DNA of 64,000 nt from Peribacillus butanolivorans (lineage in GTDB: Bacteria; Bacillota; Bacilli; Bacillales; DSM-1321), in NCBI RefSeq assembly GCF_001273755.1, contig NZ_LGYA01000011.1:20570-84569 (forward strand), written 5' to 3'. Shown in pieces: positions 9,854 to 17,894 of the stretch (positions are counted from its first letter, which is position 1; every line of letters begins with the position of its first letter). The notes beneath the pieces were generated by a model that was not told the DNA's origin, did no database searches, and was given only the letters and a program-made list of their open reading frames with translations. Position numbers and translations under genes: made by a program.

Positions 9854-10169
9854 GTACAATCGCCTTCTTCTACTTTTCTTCACATTAACGATATGTTTCA
9901 GCAAATCAATAGTCAATCACCACAGAGAAAGTGATAAGCTTTTTCCATATAATCTAAAATTTATCCATATTTTATGAAAGTGTAATTTTTTTTTAGTATA
10001 AGACCTTGTTCAAATAGAAAGACAAAAAGAGCCGAGTAGATCAATGCACCGAAATTTAGAGTAGTGGGGGAGATATCTTTTTAAAGTCAAAATTTCAATA
10101 CTTGGCTAACTTATATCATAAGTATCTGTAATTTTTGAGAAGCATGAGGAACTTTAGCCCATTACTATA
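9854..10169. other. Intergenic stretch without recognisable gene
   Basis: These 316 bp lie between the ROK remnant and the integrase fragment. They are AT-rich, have stops in all frames and show no protein similarity I can name. If the mannosidase cluster still has a promoter it should be here, but I found no convincing -35/-10 pair with 16-18 nt spacing on the minus strand and no operator-like inverted repeat. Confidence 0.4.
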
Positions 10170-10307
10170 CATGCTTCCCTTTTATTTGAAGCTGGTGTAG
10201 GTATAAAAGAGGCTCAAGAGCGGTTAGGTCATCTGGATATTCAAATTACAATGAACGCCTATATACACCTTACAGACTACTTAATAGAGCAGACAGGAGA
10301 GCCCTAA
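10170..10307 (+). pseudogene. C-terminal fragment of phage-type tyrosine recombinase
   Basis: The plus-strand frame reads HASLLFEAGVGIKEAQERLG followed by HLDIQITMNAYIHLTD, then a TAA at 10305-10307. This is the C-terminal end of phage/ICE-type integrases: HTHASLL, the LGH box and the nucleophile Tyr in TMNxYxH are all recognisable. Upstream of 10170 the frame is broken (the expected LRHTH is garbled) and the N-terminal and core domains are absent, so it is a relic. It is the only plus-strand coding sequence in the window and lies at the boundary between the ribosomal block and the mannosidase cluster. Confidence 0.82.
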
Positions 10308-10361
10308 AGGTACATTGAGCTATGATAGTGATGAAATACGTGTGGGCAAAAAATTTTATAC

Positions 10362-10396
10362 AAAAAAAAGACCCCCAACCAAAATGGTTGAGAGCC
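10362..10396 (-). terminator. Intrinsic terminator after rpsI
   Basis: On the minus strand a 9-bp stem (CTCTCAACC pairing with GGTTGGGGG, including two G-U pairs) closes a 5-nt loop and is followed by a run of eight U. It ends the truA/rplM-rpsI transcript. Confidence 0.85.
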
Positions 10397-10414
10397 TTTG
10401 AAACGGTAATAGAA

Positions 10415-10807
10415 TTAACGTTTTGAGAACTGAGGTGCACGACGTGCGCCTTTAAGACCGTATTTTTTACGTTCTTTCATACGTGGGTCACGAGTTAGTA
10501 AACCAGCAGATTTAAGAGCTGGACGGAATTCTGGATCAACTTGAAGCAATGCACGAGCGATACCGTGACGGATTGCTCCAGCTTGACCAGTGTATCCACC
10601 ACCGCTAACGTTTACAAGAACGTCGTAATTTCCAGTAGTTTCTGTTGCAACTAGTGGTTGGTTAACAACTTCACGTAATGCTGCGAAAGGAATATATTCA
10701 TTAATGTCACGACCGTTAATAACGATGCGACCTTCGCCTGGTACTAAACGTACACGAGCTACTGAGCTCTTACGGCGACCAGTACCATAATATTGAACTT
10801 GTGCCAA
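10415..10807 (-). CDS. rpsI: 30S ribosomal protein S9
   Basis: The 130-residue protein has the S9/uS9 signature GGYTGQAGAIRHGIARALL and the basic C-terminal tail ending APQFSKR, whose last Lys-Arg reaches the P-site tRNA. Length equals the Bacillus protein. It follows rplM by 20 nt with its own GGAGG site (minus strand AAGGAGGTTACTATC before the ATG). The rplM-rpsI pairing is conserved in bacteria. It is the last gene of the conserved ribosomal block, and an intrinsic terminator follows. Confidence 0.98.
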   Translation of the reverse strand: MAQVQYYGTGRRKSSVARVRLVPGEGRIVINGRDINEYIPFAALREVVNQPLVATETTGNYDVLVNVSGGGYTGQAGAIRHGIARALLQVDPEFRPALKSAGLLTRDPRMKERKKYGLKGARRAPQFSKR

Positions 10808-10827
10808 GATAGTAACCTCCTTAGTAA

Positions 10828-11265
10828 TTATCCGCGTAATTCGTATACTTCTGGTTGTTGAGCAGCGTGTGGGTGCTCAGCTCCAGCGTATACGTGTAAT
10901 TTTTTATAGATTTGACGACCAAGAGAATTCTTTGGAAGCATACCTTTGATAGCAAGTTCAAGCATTCTCTCAGGGTAGTTTGTACGCATTTCAAGAGCAG
11001 TTCTAGTTTTAAGACCGCCTGGATGCATAGTGTGACGGTAATAAATTTTGTCAGTCAATTTTTTACCAGTCAAATGGATTTTTTCAACATTGATCAAAAT
11101 TACATGATCACCAGTGTCAATGTTTGGTGTAAAAGTTGGTTTATGTTTACCACGTAAGATGGATGCTACTTCAGTAGAAAGGCGACCCAAAGTTTTGCCT
11201 TCAGCGTCAATCACATACCATTTACGTTCTACTTCATTAGCTTTCGCCATAAATGTCGTACGCAT
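10828..11265 (-). CDS. rplM: 50S ribosomal protein L13
   Basis: The 145-residue L13/uL13 begins MRTTFMAKANEVERKWYV, matching the Bacillus start (a second Met at position 6 is possible but less supported), and ends HAAQQPEVYELRG. L13 is an early 23S rRNA-binding assembly protein. The start has AGGAGGTT 4 nt upstream. A sigma-A-type promoter and leader precede it, so rplM-rpsI can be transcribed independently of truA. L13 is known in Bacillus to control this operon through a leader RNA, which fits the long untranslated leader here. Confidence 0.98.
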   Translation of the reverse strand: MRTTFMAKANEVERKWYVIDAEGKTLGRLSTEVASILRGKHKPTFTPNIDTGDHVILINVEKIHLTGKKLTDKIYYRHTMHPGGLKTRTALEMRTNYPERMLELAIKGMLPKNSLGRQIYKKLHVYAGAEHPHAAQQPEVYELRG

Positions 11266-11390
11266 GGTTAACCTCCTAAAAAACTTTTTAATTTTTTATA
11301 TTTATTTTCAATCACAATAAACTTCCGGGGCTTATCGTGGGATTAAAATACATACCATATTATATTAACTTCTCCCAGTTTCATTGTCAA
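11266..11390 (-). promoter_or_regulatory. Promoter and leader of rplM-rpsI
   Basis: The minus strand shows TTGACA (11385-11390), 17 nt, then TAATAT (11362-11367). The roughly 90-nt leader contains a GC-rich core (CCCACGATAAGCCCCGGAAG) in otherwise AT-rich sequence. Its position fits the L13 leader known from Bacillus. I did not fold it in full, so the assignment as L13 leader is by position. Confidence 0.65.
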
Positions 11391-11532
11391 GGGAATGTTA
11401 CACTAGGATAAGTTGTCTATAAAACACTTTCTACAACTCAGCGAAAAGATCAGTATCGCCTCAACCCGCTTTACTATTGATCTTAACCATTTTGTCACTT
11501 GTAAAAAAACTGATATCACACTTAAAATATTT

Positions 11533-12273
11533 TTATTTGTAAAATACTTTCCATAAATACAGTCCATGACCTGGTGCTGTTTTCCCAGCAAAACTACGGT
11601 CTTTCTTGTCCAATATCCCAATTATATCTCGAGGTGCTATTTTGCCGCTCCCGACTTCTAGAAGCGTCCCAACTAAGATACGCACCATATTATACAGAAA
11701 GCCTTCTCCAACAAAGCGAAAAACCATAAATCCATCAGTCTCATTAAAATCCATTTCTTGAATAGTTCGGACTTTATCGACCACTTCTGTTTTTGCCGAA
11801 CAAAAACTTGTAAAGTCATGGGTCCCTATTAAATAGGAAATTGCTTCCCTCATTGCCTTCTCATCTAATGAATAAGGATAATGATAGGCGTAATTGCGTT
11901 GAAACGGATCCTGCAGTTTTGAACGGGCAATAATATATCGGTACTCCTTGCCAGTCGTATGGAACCTTGCATGAAAATCTGCAGACACAATATCGACTTC
12001 CAAAACGACGATATCGCTTGGAAGAAGGGCGCTGAACGCCTTTACCCAATTTTCAGTAGGAAATGTAAGGGGTGATTCAAAATGAATGACCTGACCCTTT
12101 GCATGAACCCCTGAATCTGTCCGGCCTGAAGCTGTCACTTTTACAATTTCACCCTTATGCATTTTGGCTAGGACTTCCTCAAATTCACTTTGTATCGTTC
12201 GTTTCTCAGGTTGCACCTGATAACCAGCGAAATCTGTGCCATCATAAGCAATCACACATTTATATTTTGGCAT
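11533..12273 (-). CDS. truA: tRNA pseudouridine(38-40) synthase TruA
   Basis: The 246-residue protein has the TruA active-site motif SGRTDSGVHAKGQV with the catalytic Asp, and the N-terminal YKCVIAYDGTDFAGYQVQP. It converts uridines 38-40 of the tRNA anticodon arm to pseudouridine. I chose ATG 12273 (MPKYKCVIAYDG) because AAGGAAGAG lies just upstream and Bacillus TruA starts equivalently. An 18-codon extension is in frame but overlaps ecfT. It follows ecfT by 16 nt, as in B. subtilis (ecfA1-ecfA2-ecfT-truA). Confidence 0.96.
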   Translation of the reverse strand: MPKYKCVIAYDGTDFAGYQVQPEKRTIQSEFEEVLAKMHKGEIVKVTASGRTDSGVHAKGQVIHFESPLTFPTENWVKAFSALLPSDIVVLEVDIVSADFHARFHTTGKEYRYIIARSKLQDPFQRNYAYHYPYSLDEKAMREAISYLIGTHDFTSFCSAKTEVVDKVRTIQEMDFNETDGFMVFRFVGEGFLYNMVRILVGTLLEVGSGKIAPRDIIGILDKKDRSFAGKTAPGHGLYLWKVFYK

Positions 12274-12289
12274 ATAGTACTCTTCCTTA

Positions 12290-13087
12290 TTATGAACGTA
12301 ATAAAAATAACATGACCGCAAGAGCACCTAGAGAGACCATCAACAGGCTGTCACTAGTCTTCCAACTTAATTGACGGTATTTTGTACGGCCTTCCCCACC
12401 ACGGTATCCTCTGGATTCCATGGCTGTTGCCAATTCTTCTGCCCGTTTGAACGAGCTCACAAATAATGGGACAAGCAGCGGTACTATCGATTTAACCCTA
12501 TCCTTTATTGGACCTGATGAAAAATCAACTCCCCTTGCTGTTTGTGCCTTCATGATTTTTTCGGTTTCTTCCATTAGCGTTGGAATGAAGCGAAGGGCAA
12601 TGGACATCATCAATGCTAGTTCATGAACCGGCATCTTCCATTTTTTTAAGGGCCCCAACAACTCTTCCATTCCATCAGTAATGGATATCGGTGTTGTCGT
12701 CAACGTTAATAGAGACGTAACCAGAATTAGTAAGGTAAACCTTAAGGATATAAATAACCCTTGCATCAAGCCACCTTCGTAAATTTCAAACCAGCCATAT
12801 TTAAAAAGGACTTCTCCTTCTTTCGTAAACAAGATATGCAGTAAGAATGTAAAGACGATTAAGAAAAAGATAGGTTTTAATCCATTATAAAGATAGCGAA
12901 GCGGAATCTTAGAAAGACTAATTAACATAACCGTAAATACAGCAAGCAAAGAGTATGAAACGACATTATTCGCCAAAAAAACGACACAGACAAACAGGAA
13001 TACCAACAGTAGCTTAGCCCTCGGGTCCATTTTATGCATCACAGAGTCAGAAGGGACATAACGCCCGATAATCATTTTATCCAGCAT
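12290..13087 (-). CDS. ecfT: ECF transporter transmembrane component EcfT
   Basis: The 265-residue membrane protein couples the EcfA ATPases to exchangeable substrate-binding S components for vitamins and metals. The N-terminal IIGRYVPSDSVMHKMDPRAK is typical of EcfT. Several transmembrane helices follow. The two coupling-helix motifs appear as QTARGVDFS and AMESRGYRG near the C-terminal part. Its start shares one base with the ecfA2 stop, indicating translational coupling. No S component is encoded here, as expected for a group II (shared) module. Confidence 0.95.
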   Translation of the reverse strand: MLDKMIIGRYVPSDSVMHKMDPRAKLLLVFLFVCVVFLANNVVSYSLLAVFTVMLISLSKIPLRYLYNGLKPIFFLIVFTFLLHILFTKEGEVLFKYGWFEIYEGGLMQGLFISLRFTLLILVTSLLTLTTTPISITDGMEELLGPLKKWKMPVHELALMMSIALRFIPTLMEETEKIMKAQTARGVDFSSGPIKDRVKSIVPLLVPLFVSSFKRAEELATAMESRGYRGGEGRTKYRQLSWKTSDSLLMVSLGALAVMLFLLRS

Positions 13088-13953
13088 TAGCGGTTCCCCC
13101 GTTTCATCGCTTTATCGATTTCTATCGCTAAATCCCCGATATTAAGACAAGGGTGATCAAAACGAACACCTAGTTCCTTCTGAAGCTTGAGCTGAAAACG
13201 GACCGTATCAGGTACATCCAGACCAAGCTCTAGCAACTGCTCAGGCTGGGAAAAAATCTCCTGAGGAGTCCCTTTTTTGAACACCGTACCCTGGTGCATG
13301 ATAATGATGTCATCCGCATACTTAGCTGCATCCTCCATGCTATGAGTCACCAGAATCGTTGAAATGCCGCGAACTTTATGCAAATCATAAAACATATCCA
13401 TAATCTCTTTCCGTCCTCTTGGATCAAGTCCGGCTGTAGGCTCATCTAGTACCAATACTTCCGGTTCCATAGCCAGTACACCTGCAATCGCTACCCGTCG
13501 CATTTGACCACCGGATAAGTCGAATGGAGATTTTACCAGGATATCCTCACTTAGTCCAACTTGTACAATGGCTTTCCTTGCTAATTTCTTAGCTTCTACT
13601 TCAGAAACCCCAAAATTCATTGGCCCGAAACATATATCCTTTTCAACGGTTTCATCAAATAGCTGGTGTTCCGGAAACTGAAAAACAATACCGACCTTTT
13701 GTCTAATCGGCCGTAATAACTTTTCTTTTTTTCCGGCTTCTATCGTCCGATCTCCAATGAAGACTCGGCCCTTAGTCGGTTTTAAAAGAGCATTTAAATG
13801 CTGCAGTAACGTTGATTTACCGGAGCCTGTATGGCCTATTATTGCAGTATAGGTTCCCGATTCCATTGAAATATTAACATCATGAAGGGCTAGATGTTCA
13901 AAGGGAGTATTGACCTGATAGCGGTATTCTACATCATCGAGTGTAATTCGCAT
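13087..13953 (-). CDS. ecfA2: ECF transporter ATPase EcfA2
   Basis: This 288-residue ABC ATPase has Walker A GHTGSGKST (about 41-49), signature LSGGQMRRVAIAG, Walker B VLVLDEPTAGLD and a switch His in ILVTHSMED. It pairs with EcfA1 to energise vitamin uptake through EcfT. Start ATG 13953 has a GAAGGA site within the end of ecfA1. The two genes overlap by 25 nt, so translation is probably coupled. The QMRR variant of the signature and the long C-terminal tail are normal for the EcfA2 subgroup. Confidence 0.95.
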   Translation of the reverse strand: MRITLDDVEYRYQVNTPFEHLALHDVNISMESGTYTAIIGHTGSGKSTLLQHLNALLKPTKGRVFIGDRTIEAGKKEKLLRPIRQKVGIVFQFPEHQLFDETVEKDICFGPMNFGVSEVEAKKLARKAIVQVGLSEDILVKSPFDLSGGQMRRVAIAGVLAMEPEVLVLDEPTAGLDPRGRKEIMDMFYDLHKVRGISTILVTHSMEDAAKYADDIIIMHQGTVFKKGTPQEIFSQPEQLLELGLDVPDTVRFQLKLQKELGVRFDHPCLNIGDLAIEIDKAMKRGNR

Positions 13954-14768
13954 AAATCCTTCACCAACTCTTCCTCTGTCAAATGCCCATTCACAACACG
14001 AACACCATTTTTTTGCAACTCTTTAGTTAGTTTTACCGAAAAGGGAATATCTAGACCAAGAGCTATTAATTCTTCCTCTAATTCAAAAATATCTTGAGGA
14101 GGCCCTTCGCGATATAACTGACCTTGATTCATGACTATCATACGATCAGCTTTCGCAGCTTCCTCAAGATCATGGGTAATCGATATAACTGTAATCTCAT
14201 TTTCCTGTTTTAATTCTCTCACAGTTTCAAGCACTTCTTCACGGCCTCTTGGGTCAAGCATAGAGGTTGCTTCATCTAAGATGATGATATCTGGCTGTAA
14301 GGCAATGACACCTGCTATGGCCACTCGTTGCTTTTGACCGCCGGATAGATGGTGCGGCTCTTGATTAAGAAAGGCATTCATTTTAACCTTATTCAGCGCA
14401 CCATGAACACGCTCCACCATAACCTGCTGAGAAACACCGGCGTTTTCTAAACCAAAAGCCACATCATCCTGAACTGTAGTGCCTACAAATTGATTATCTG
14501 GATTTTGAAAAACCATGCCAATTTTCTGGCGTACATCCCAAACGGTTTCTTCCGTCATTATTTGATCATTAATCATAATCGTACCTGAGTGGGCGAACTG
14601 AAGACCATTCAATAACTTCGCTAATGTCGACTTGCCGGAACCATTATGGCCAACGATCGCAAGCCACTCCCCTTGATAAATATCAAAAGAAACATCATCT
14701 AAGGCGTTTCGAGACTGACCCTCATATCTAAAAATAATATTCTCTAAAGAAACCAGCTTCTTCCCCAT
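13929..14768 (-). CDS. ecfA1: ECF transporter ATPase EcfA1
   Basis: The 279-residue ABC ATPase has Walker A GHNGSGKSTLAK, Q-loop FQNPDNQFVG, signature LSGGQKQRVAIAG, Walker B IIILDEATSMLDPRG and ITHDLEEA. It is the first ATPase of the shared energy-coupling factor. I chose ATG 14768 (MGKKLVSLENI) because AGGAGG lies 6 nt upstream. An in-frame ATG 10 codons earlier lacks such a site. It heads the ecfA1-ecfA2-ecfT-truA operon. About 100 nt upstream of the start lies a U-tract terminator-like structure that could control it. Confidence 0.95.
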   Translation of the reverse strand: MGKKLVSLENIIFRYEGQSRNALDDVSFDIYQGEWLAIVGHNGSGKSTLAKLLNGLQFAHSGTIMINDQIMTEETVWDVRQKIGMVFQNPDNQFVGTTVQDDVAFGLENAGVSQQVMVERVHGALNKVKMNAFLNQEPHHLSGGQKQRVAIAGVIALQPDIIILDEATSMLDPRGREEVLETVRELKQENEITVISITHDLEEAAKADRMIVMNQGQLYREGPPQDIFELEEELIALGLDIPFSVKLTKELQKNGVRVVNGHLTEEELVKDLCELHSMM

Positions 14769-14867
14769 GTGGCCCTCCTCATCCTCGACTGCACTCATCT
14801 TATCTTAACTCTGCTGAATTAACATAAATAAACAATGAAATATCAGTATTTATTCTTCTGAAAATAT

Positions 14868-15032
14868 AAAAAAACGCTGCACCCCTTCCACCGAAAGAAT
14901 TTTCGGTAAATTAAGAGCAGCTTACAGCGGGCCTGTTACGAAAAACAGGTTATCTTATAATCGCTTATAAAAAGCGGGAAGGGATGCTTGAGCTAGACGT
15001 GAAGGCTCCCTGTAGAACAGGTTCCGCCAGCC
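14868..15032 (-). promoter_or_regulatory. Candidate structured attenuator upstream of ecfA1
   Basis: In minus-strand order: GGCT..CCTGT-UCU-ACAGG..AGCC (15032-15004); then GCAUCCCUUCC (14987-14977); then a CCUGUU..AACAGG hairpin (14949-14932). Next is a terminator-like unit with GCUGC/GCAGC enclosing CCGAAA/UUUCGG, followed by seven U (14921-14868). GCAUCCCUUCC is complementary over 11 pairs (one G-U) to GGAAGGGGUGC (14889-14879), which overlaps the 3' arm of the terminator. The two pairings therefore compete, as in riboswitches and attenuators. I recognise no known class consensus. Function is inferred only. Confidence 0.45.
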
Positions 15033-15076
15033 ATCGTAACACTCAATGCGAATTTCTAAAAAAACAGAATTTCTAT

Positions 15077-15132
15077 AAAAAAAGAAAAAGGGCAAAGAAC
15101 AAGTGAGTATATTCATTTGTCCCGCCCTTTTT
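15077..15132 (-). terminator. Terminator after rplQ
   Basis: On the minus strand AAAAAGGGC pairs with GCCCTTTTT across an interior that itself folds (GACAA with TTGTT), followed by CTTTTTTT. It closes the S10-spc-alpha superoperon and separates it from ecfA1. The A-rich 5' arm also allows weaker termination from the opposite direction. Confidence 0.8.
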
Positions 15133-15143
15133 CATCGTTGTTA

Positions 15144-15506
15144 TTAAACTAATTCAATAACCACGACTGGTGCACCGTCACCGCGGCGTGGACCAACTTT
15201 CATGATACGAGTGTATCCGCCTTGACGTTCTTCATAACGTGGAGCAACGTCACTGAATAGCTTATGAAGGGCATCTGTACCATTCTCAGCGTCAGCGATT
15301 TCGTTACGGATGAATGCTGCAGCTTGACGGCGTGCATGCAAGTCACCACGTTTACCAAGAGTGATCATTTTATCTACTACAGAACGTAATTCTTTTGCAC
15401 GTGCTTCAGTAGTTTCAATGCGCTCATGGATAATAAGATCCGTAGCTAAATCACGAAGTAATGCTTTACGTTGTGCGCTAGTGCGTCCTAACTTTCTGTA
15501 ACCCAT
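15144..15506 (-). CDS. rplQ: 50S ribosomal protein L17
   Basis: The 120-residue bL17 begins MGYRKLGRTSAQRKALLRDL, the standard Bacillus start, and ends VGPRRGDGAPVVVIELV. L17 lies at the large-subunit exit-tunnel side. It is the last gene of the alpha operon, 82 nt after rpoA, and a strong bipartite terminator follows. GGAGG lies just upstream of the ATG. Confidence 0.98.
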   Translation of the reverse strand: MGYRKLGRTSAQRKALLRDLATDLIIHERIETTEARAKELRSVVDKMITLGKRGDLHARRQAAAFIRNEIADAENGTDALHKLFSDVAPRYEERQGGYTRIMKVGPRRGDGAPVVVIELV

Positions 15507-15588
15507 TAGAGATTCCCTCCTTTGTTGAAGTTCTATATTGTGTGTCTATTACAAGGCTCACAACATAATGGATGATTCCGCCATGTTA

Positions 15589-16533
15589 TCAGTCGTCTTT
15601 ACGAAGACCTAAGCCTAATTCTTCTAGTTTCGCTTTCACTTCTTCAAGTGATTTACGGCCTAGATTACGAACTTTCATCATATCTTCTTCCGTTTTGTGA
15701 GCAAGCTCTTGAACGGTATTGATTCCAGCACGTTTCAAGCAGTTATAAGAACGAACAGAAAGGTCTAATTCTTCGATCGTCATCTCAAGAACTTTTTCTT
15801 TTTGATCCTCTTCTTTTTCAACCATGATTTCAGCATTTTGAGCTTCGTCAGTTAACCCAACAAAGATATTTAAATGCTCTGTTAAAATCTTAGCTCCAAG
15901 TGCTACCGCTTCTTGCGGACCCGTACTGCCATCAGTCCAAACATCGAACGTTAACTTGTCAAAGTTAGACAACTGTCCAACACGTGTATTTTCAACTTGG
16001 AAAGATACTCGTGAAACTGGAGTGTAAAGAGCATCGATTGGAATTACACCAATTGGCTGATCTTCTCTCTTGTTTTGAACAGCAGGAGTGTAGCCGCGGC
16101 CGCGACGTGCAGATAAACGCATACGCATATGACCGTTTTTACCGATTGTAGCAATATATAAATCCGGATTAAGAATTTCTACATCACTATCATGAGTGAT
16201 ATCAGCAGCCGTAATGACTCCGTCACCTTGAACGTCAATTTCTAGCGTCTTCTCTTCATCAGAGTAAATCTTTAGAGCTAGTTTTTTCACATTAAGAATG
16301 ATAGATGTAACATCTTCTACGACGCCTTCAATTGTTGAGAACTCATGTAGCACTCCATCAATTTGTATAGCTGTGACAGCAGCACCTGGGAGTGAGGATA
16401 AAAGGATACGACGTAAGGAGTTACCCAATGTAGTACCATACCCACGCTCTAGTGGCTCTACGACGAATTTACCGAATTTGGTATCGTCGTTGATTTCAAC
16501 CGTTTCGATTTTTGGTTTTTCTATTTCGATCAT
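15589..16533 (-). CDS. rpoA: RNA polymerase subunit alpha
   Basis: The 314-residue alpha subunit begins MIEIEKPKIETVEIND. I chose ATG 16533, preceded by GAAGGAGGG. An in-frame start 23 codons earlier would add residues absent from Bacillus RpoA. The N-terminal domain (1 to about 230, ERGYGTTLGNSLRRILLSSLPG) dimerises and nucleates core assembly. An acidic linker (VEKEEDQKEKVLE) follows. The C-terminal domain (about 250-314, LSVRSYNCLKRAGI and KVRNLGRKSLEEVKAKL) contacts UP elements, Spx and activators. It is co-transcribed with rpsM, rpsK and rplQ. Confidence 0.98.
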   Translation of the reverse strand: MIEIEKPKIETVEINDDTKFGKFVVEPLERGYGTTLGNSLRRILLSSLPGAAVTAIQIDGVLHEFSTIEGVVEDVTSIILNVKKLALKIYSDEEKTLEIDVQGDGVITAADITHDSDVEILNPDLYIATIGKNGHMRMRLSARRGRGYTPAVQNKREDQPIGVIPIDALYTPVSRVSFQVENTRVGQLSNFDKLTFDVWTDGSTGPQEAVALGAKILTEHLNIFVGLTDEAQNAEIMVEKEEDQKEKVLEMTIEELDLSVRSYNCLKRAGINTVQELAHKTEEDMMKVRNLGRKSLEEVKAKLEELGLGLRKDD

Positions 16534-16709
16534 CAATAAACCCTCCTTCAAAACGTCAAAACCCCGGTAAGTAAACATGTCACTTAAACCGAAATTCCCC
16601 ATGTATACGTTCCCGCTGTGCGCAACAACTGAAAATTAATCTTCTGTAAGAACGCAAACTTAGTATTATATCCCATTATTGACAGGAATACAAAATCTAT
16701 ACAGAAAAA

Positions 16710-17099
16710 TTAAACACGGCGACGTTTTGGTGGACGGCATCCGTTATGTGGAACTGGAGTTACATCTTTAATTGCAGTTACTTCTAGGCCAGCAGCTTGA
16801 AGTGCACGAATAGCAGCCTCACGTCCAGCACCAGGTCCTTTAACTGTAACTTCAAGAGTTTTCATACCATGTTCAATTGATGTTTTAGCAGCTGTTTCAG
16901 CAGCCATTTGTGCAGCGAATGGCGTAGATTTACGAGATCCACGGAATCCTAAAGCTCCAGCACTTGACCAAGAAATAGCATTACCATGAGAGTCAGTGAT
17001 CGTAACGATTGTGTTATTGAATGTTGAACGAATATGTGCAATACCAGTTTCTATATTCTTTTTCACACGACGTTTACGTGTATTAGTTTTACGTGCCAT
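16710..17099 (-). CDS. rpsK: 30S ribosomal protein S11
   Basis: The 129-residue uS11 has the family signature block with VKGPGAGREAAIRALQAAGL and the C-terminal DVTPVPHNGCRPPKRRRV. It sits on the small-subunit platform near the mRNA exit. The start ATG 17099 has AAGGAGG upstream, and the gene lies 22 nt after rpsM. Its length equals the Bacillus protein within two residues. Confidence 0.98.
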   Translation of the reverse strand: MARKTNTRKRRVKKNIETGIAHIRSTFNNTIVTITDSHGNAISWSSAGALGFRGSRKSTPFAAQMAAETAAKTSIEHGMKTLEVTVKGPGAGREAAIRALQAAGLEVTAIKDVTPVPHNGCRPPKRRRV

Positions 17100-17121
17100 G
17101 AAAAGTAACCTCCTTTACTAA

Positions 17122-17487
17122 TTATTTTTTCTTGTTAGCTACAGTACGACGAGGTCCTTTACGCGTACGAGCATTGTTTTTTGTATTTTGTCCACGAACA
17201 GGAAGTCCACGACGGTGACGTAAACCACGGTAAGAACCGATTTCCATTAGACGTTTAATGTTAAGGGAAATTTCACGACGAAGGTCGCCTTCTACTTTTA
17301 ACTTGTCAATGATATCACGAATTTTGTTCAATTCGTCTTCCGTTAAGTCACGAACGCGAGTTTCTTCAGAAACACCAGCTTCTGCAAGAACTTTAATCGC
17401 TGTTTGTTTTCCAATACCATATATATATGTTAATGAGATAACAATACGTTTGTCACGGGGAATATCTACTCCAGCAATACGTGCCAT
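17122..17487 (-). CDS. rpsM: 30S ribosomal protein S13
   Basis: The 121-residue uS13 begins MARIAGVDIPRDKRIVISL and ends KGPRRTVANKKK, the basic tail that reaches the P-site tRNA. The ATG at 17487 follows AAGGAGGTG, and the four extra in-frame codons upstream are not needed. S13 sits in the 30S head and forms bridges to the 50S. It lies 22 nt after rpmJ, as in other bacilli. Confidence 0.98.
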   Translation of the reverse strand: MARIAGVDIPRDKRIVISLTYIYGIGKQTAIKVLAEAGVSEETRVRDLTEDELNKIRDIIDKLKVEGDLRREISLNIKRLMEIGSYRGLRHRRGLPVRGQNTKNNARTRKGPRRTVANKKK

Positions 17488-17509
17488 GCTTGAGTGCACC
17501 TCCTTCTAT

Positions 17510-17629
<120 letters not shown>

Positions 17630-17663
17630 CTAACCTCCTTATACAGATCGGAGCGTAACCGGA

Positions 17664-17882
17664 TTATTTAAACCGGTATGTGATTCTGCCGCGAGTTAGA
17701 TCATACGGGGAAAGCTCAACCGTAACTTTATCTCCAGGCAAAATGCGAATAAAGTGCATACGAATTTTACCGGATACATGAGCTAAAACAGTATGACCAT
17801 TTTCTAATTCTACCTTAAACATTGCATTTGGCAAAGTCTCTTGTACTGTGCCTTCTACTTCAATTACATCATCTTTCGCCAT
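17664..17882 (-). CDS. infA: Translation initiation factor IF-1
   Basis: The 72-residue S1-like OB-fold protein begins MAKDDVIEVEGTVQETLPNA and ends LTRGRITYRFK. IF-1 occupies the 30S A site during initiation. I chose ATG 17882, with GAAGGGAG about 11 nt upstream. The open frame continues 25 codons further up, but those codons are the out-of-frame tail of the map remnant and not IF-1. No KOW-domain gene (ybzG of B. subtilis) is present between map and infA. Confidence 0.97.
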   Translation of the reverse strand: MAKDDVIEVEGTVQETLPNAMFKVELENGHTVLAHVSGKIRMHFIRILPGDKVTVELSPYDLTRGRITYRFK

Positions 17883-17894
17883 TAAAGTGATTCT

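Noticed and set aside
14868..15032. Known riboswitch or T-box class upstream of ecfA1
   Set aside because: No T-box core (GTGGNACCGCG) and no THF, TPP, FMN or cobalamin consensus is recognisable, so only an unnamed candidate is reported.
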